A DNA stretch of 7,192 nt, taken from Lachnospiraceae bacterium UBA1201. Lineage in GTDB: Bacteria; Bacillota; Clostridia; Lachnospirales; Lachnospiraceae. The stretch is from the NCBI GenBank assembly GCA_002309675.1, contig DBXX01000071.1, positions 33,577-40,768 of the forward strand. Reading direction: 5' to 3'. The notes beneath the pieces are model-generated. The model searched no databases and was not told the DNA's origin. It saw nothing but the letters and a program-made list of their open reading frames with translations. Below are positions 6,105 to 7,192 of the stretch, in pieces; the stretch's first letter is position 1, and the number at the start of each line of letters is the position of its first letter. The position numbers and the translations under genes were made by a program.

Positions 6105-7192
6105 ATGAAGATCAGTGAGGAGCAGCTCGCTCTGGTGAATAACCGGATCGACGCGATGGTAAAGGCGGGGAGCTTTTACGGAAAGAAACTGAAGGAAGCG
6201 GGCATTACCCGCGTGGAGACGGCGGAGGATTTTGAGAAGCTGCCGTTTTCCGAGAAGAACGACTTGCGGGACGCGTATCCGCTGGGTCTGATGACGGCGC
6301 CGGAAGAGGAGATCGTGCGTATCCACTCTTCGTCGGGTACGACGGGTGTACCGGTCATCATCCCCTACACCGCAAAGGACGTGGACGACTGGGCCATCAT
6401 GTTCGCCCGCTGCTACGAGATGGCGGGAATTACGAAGAAGGACCGCATCCAGATTACGCCCGGCTACGGCCTGTGGACCGCAGGCATCGGCTTCCAGCTC
6501 GGCGCGGAGAAACTCGGCGCCATGGTCATTCCCATGGGCCCCGGCAACACCGAGAAGCAGCTGAAGATGATGCAGGACCTGGAGAGCACGGTCATCTGTG
6601 CGACTTCTTCCTACGCGCTTCTGCTCGGTGAAGAGATCGAGAAGCGTGGCATTAAGGACAATGTGAAACTTAAGAAGGGTGTCATCGGATCCGAGCGCTG
6701 GGGTAAGACCATGCGTGAGAAGATCCATGACATGCTCGGCATCGAGCTTTACGATATTTATGGATTGACCGAGATCTATGGTCCCGGTATCGGCATTAAT
6801 TGCCCCGGTAGTGATTACATGCACTACTGGGATGACTATCTCTACCTGGAGATCGTGGATCCGAAGACCGGTGAGGTTCTGCCCGACGGCGAGTGGGGCG
6901 AGATCGTCATCACCACGCTGGTGAAGGAGGGCGCGCCGCTCATCCGTTACCGCACGCACGACCTGTCCCGCATTATCCCCGGCAAGTGCTCCTGCGGAAG
7001 CTGCTTCCCGAGGATCGACGTGATCCGCGGACGTACCGACGACATGATGAAGATCCACGGGGTCAATGTATTCCCTGCCCAGATCGAAGAGGCGCTTCGC
7101 GAATTCCCGGAACTCTCCAGCGAGTACCAGATCCGTCTGTCGCACCTCGACGGCAAGGACACCATGCGTATCTACGTGGAGACGAACGGACA
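6105..7192 (+). CDS. paaK: Phenylacetate-CoA ligase (AMP-forming), 3' end cut by window
   Basis: 362 complete codons are open to the window edge. About 60-80 residues, including the C-terminal lid with its catalytic lysine, are expected beyond it (family about 430 residues). The enzyme activates phenylacetate or a related aryl-acetate with ATP and CoA. Adenylate-forming motifs are in order: the phosphate-binding loop HSSSGTTGVP (74-83), YDIYGLTE (216-223), RYRTHDLS (281-288) and RGRTDDMMKIHG (308-319). The motif CSCGSCFPRI (295-304), placed between the last two, is typical of PaaK. AGGAGA (6091-6096) lies 8 bases before the ATG. Position directly after iorAB fits a pathway in which PaaK supplies, or consumes, the aryl-acetyl-CoA used by IorAB. 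Indoleacetate or hydroxyphenylacetate are equally possible substrates; specificity cannot be read from the sequence. Confidence 0.94.
   Translation, partial: MKISEEQLALVNNRIDAMVKAGSFYGKKLKEAGITRVETAEDFEKLPFSEKNDLRDAYPLGLMTAPEEEIVRIHSSSGTTGVPVIIPYTAKDVDDWAIMFARCYEMAGITKKDRIQITPGYGLWTAGIGFQLGAEKLGAMVIPMGPGNTEKQLKMMQDLESTVICATSSYALLLGEEIEKRGIKDNVKLKKGVIGSERWGKTMREKIHDMLGIELYDIYGLTEIYGPGIGINCPGSDYMHYWDDYLYLEIVDPKTGEVLPDGEWGEIVITTLVKEGAPLIRYRTHDLSRIIPGKCSCGSCFPRIDVIRGRTDDMMKIHGVNVFPAQIEEALREFPELSSEYQIRLSHLDGKDTMRIYVETNG

Noticed and set aside
5946..7145. 399-codon open frame on the minus strand opposite paaK and the end of iorB
   Set aside because: It lies fully antisense to genes with intact family motifs, spans two of them, and has a composition typical of the complement of GC-biased codons. 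No ribosome binding site or family resemblance was seen.

Overview
The window looks like chromosomal DNA from an anaerobic, plant-fibre-degrading bacterium of the Firmicutes (Clostridia, Lachnospiraceae/Oscillospiraceae-like), of the rumen or gut type. The evidence is strong GGAGG-type ribosome binding sites, sigma-A type promoters, a GH10 xylanase, and a ferredoxin-dependent 2-oxoacid oxidoreductase typical of strict anaerobes. This placement is an inference from gene content; no rRNA or other marker gene is present. No mobile element, CRISPR array, tRNA or rRNA gene was seen.

Left part (1-1152): the first codons of an unidentified minus-strand gene (start at 53) face a plus-strand AraC-family regulator (277-1152) across a divergent intergenic region. 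That region holds a good promoter for the regulator.

Middle (1153-2194): a self-contained transcription unit. An extended -10 promoter (1268-1296) drives a 259-residue protein with an N-terminal zinc ribbon and about six membrane segments (1374-2153). A textbook intrinsic terminator (2163-2194) closes the unit. The protein's function is unknown.

Right part (2195-7192): a second promoter (2227-2255), with a perfect inverted repeat just after it, leads into a probably polycistronic run of four genes. These are an intracellular GH10 endo-xylanase-like enzyme (2314-3570), the two subunits of indolepyruvate:ferredoxin oxidoreductase (iorA 3606-5450, iorB 5447-6061, overlapping by 4 bases) and a phenylacetate-CoA ligase (paaK, from 6105, cut by the window end). 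IorAB and PaaK together connect aryl-acids, aryl-acetyl-CoA and aryl-pyruvates. In fibre-degrading anaerobes this can run toward salvage of phenylacetate/indoleacetate into aromatic amino acids, or in reverse as amino-acid fermentation. Joining a xylanase to this module on one transcript is the least expected aspect of the window. The individual families are all known except for the zinc-ribbon membrane protein and the minus-strand fragment, and I see no strong evidence for a wholly new system.
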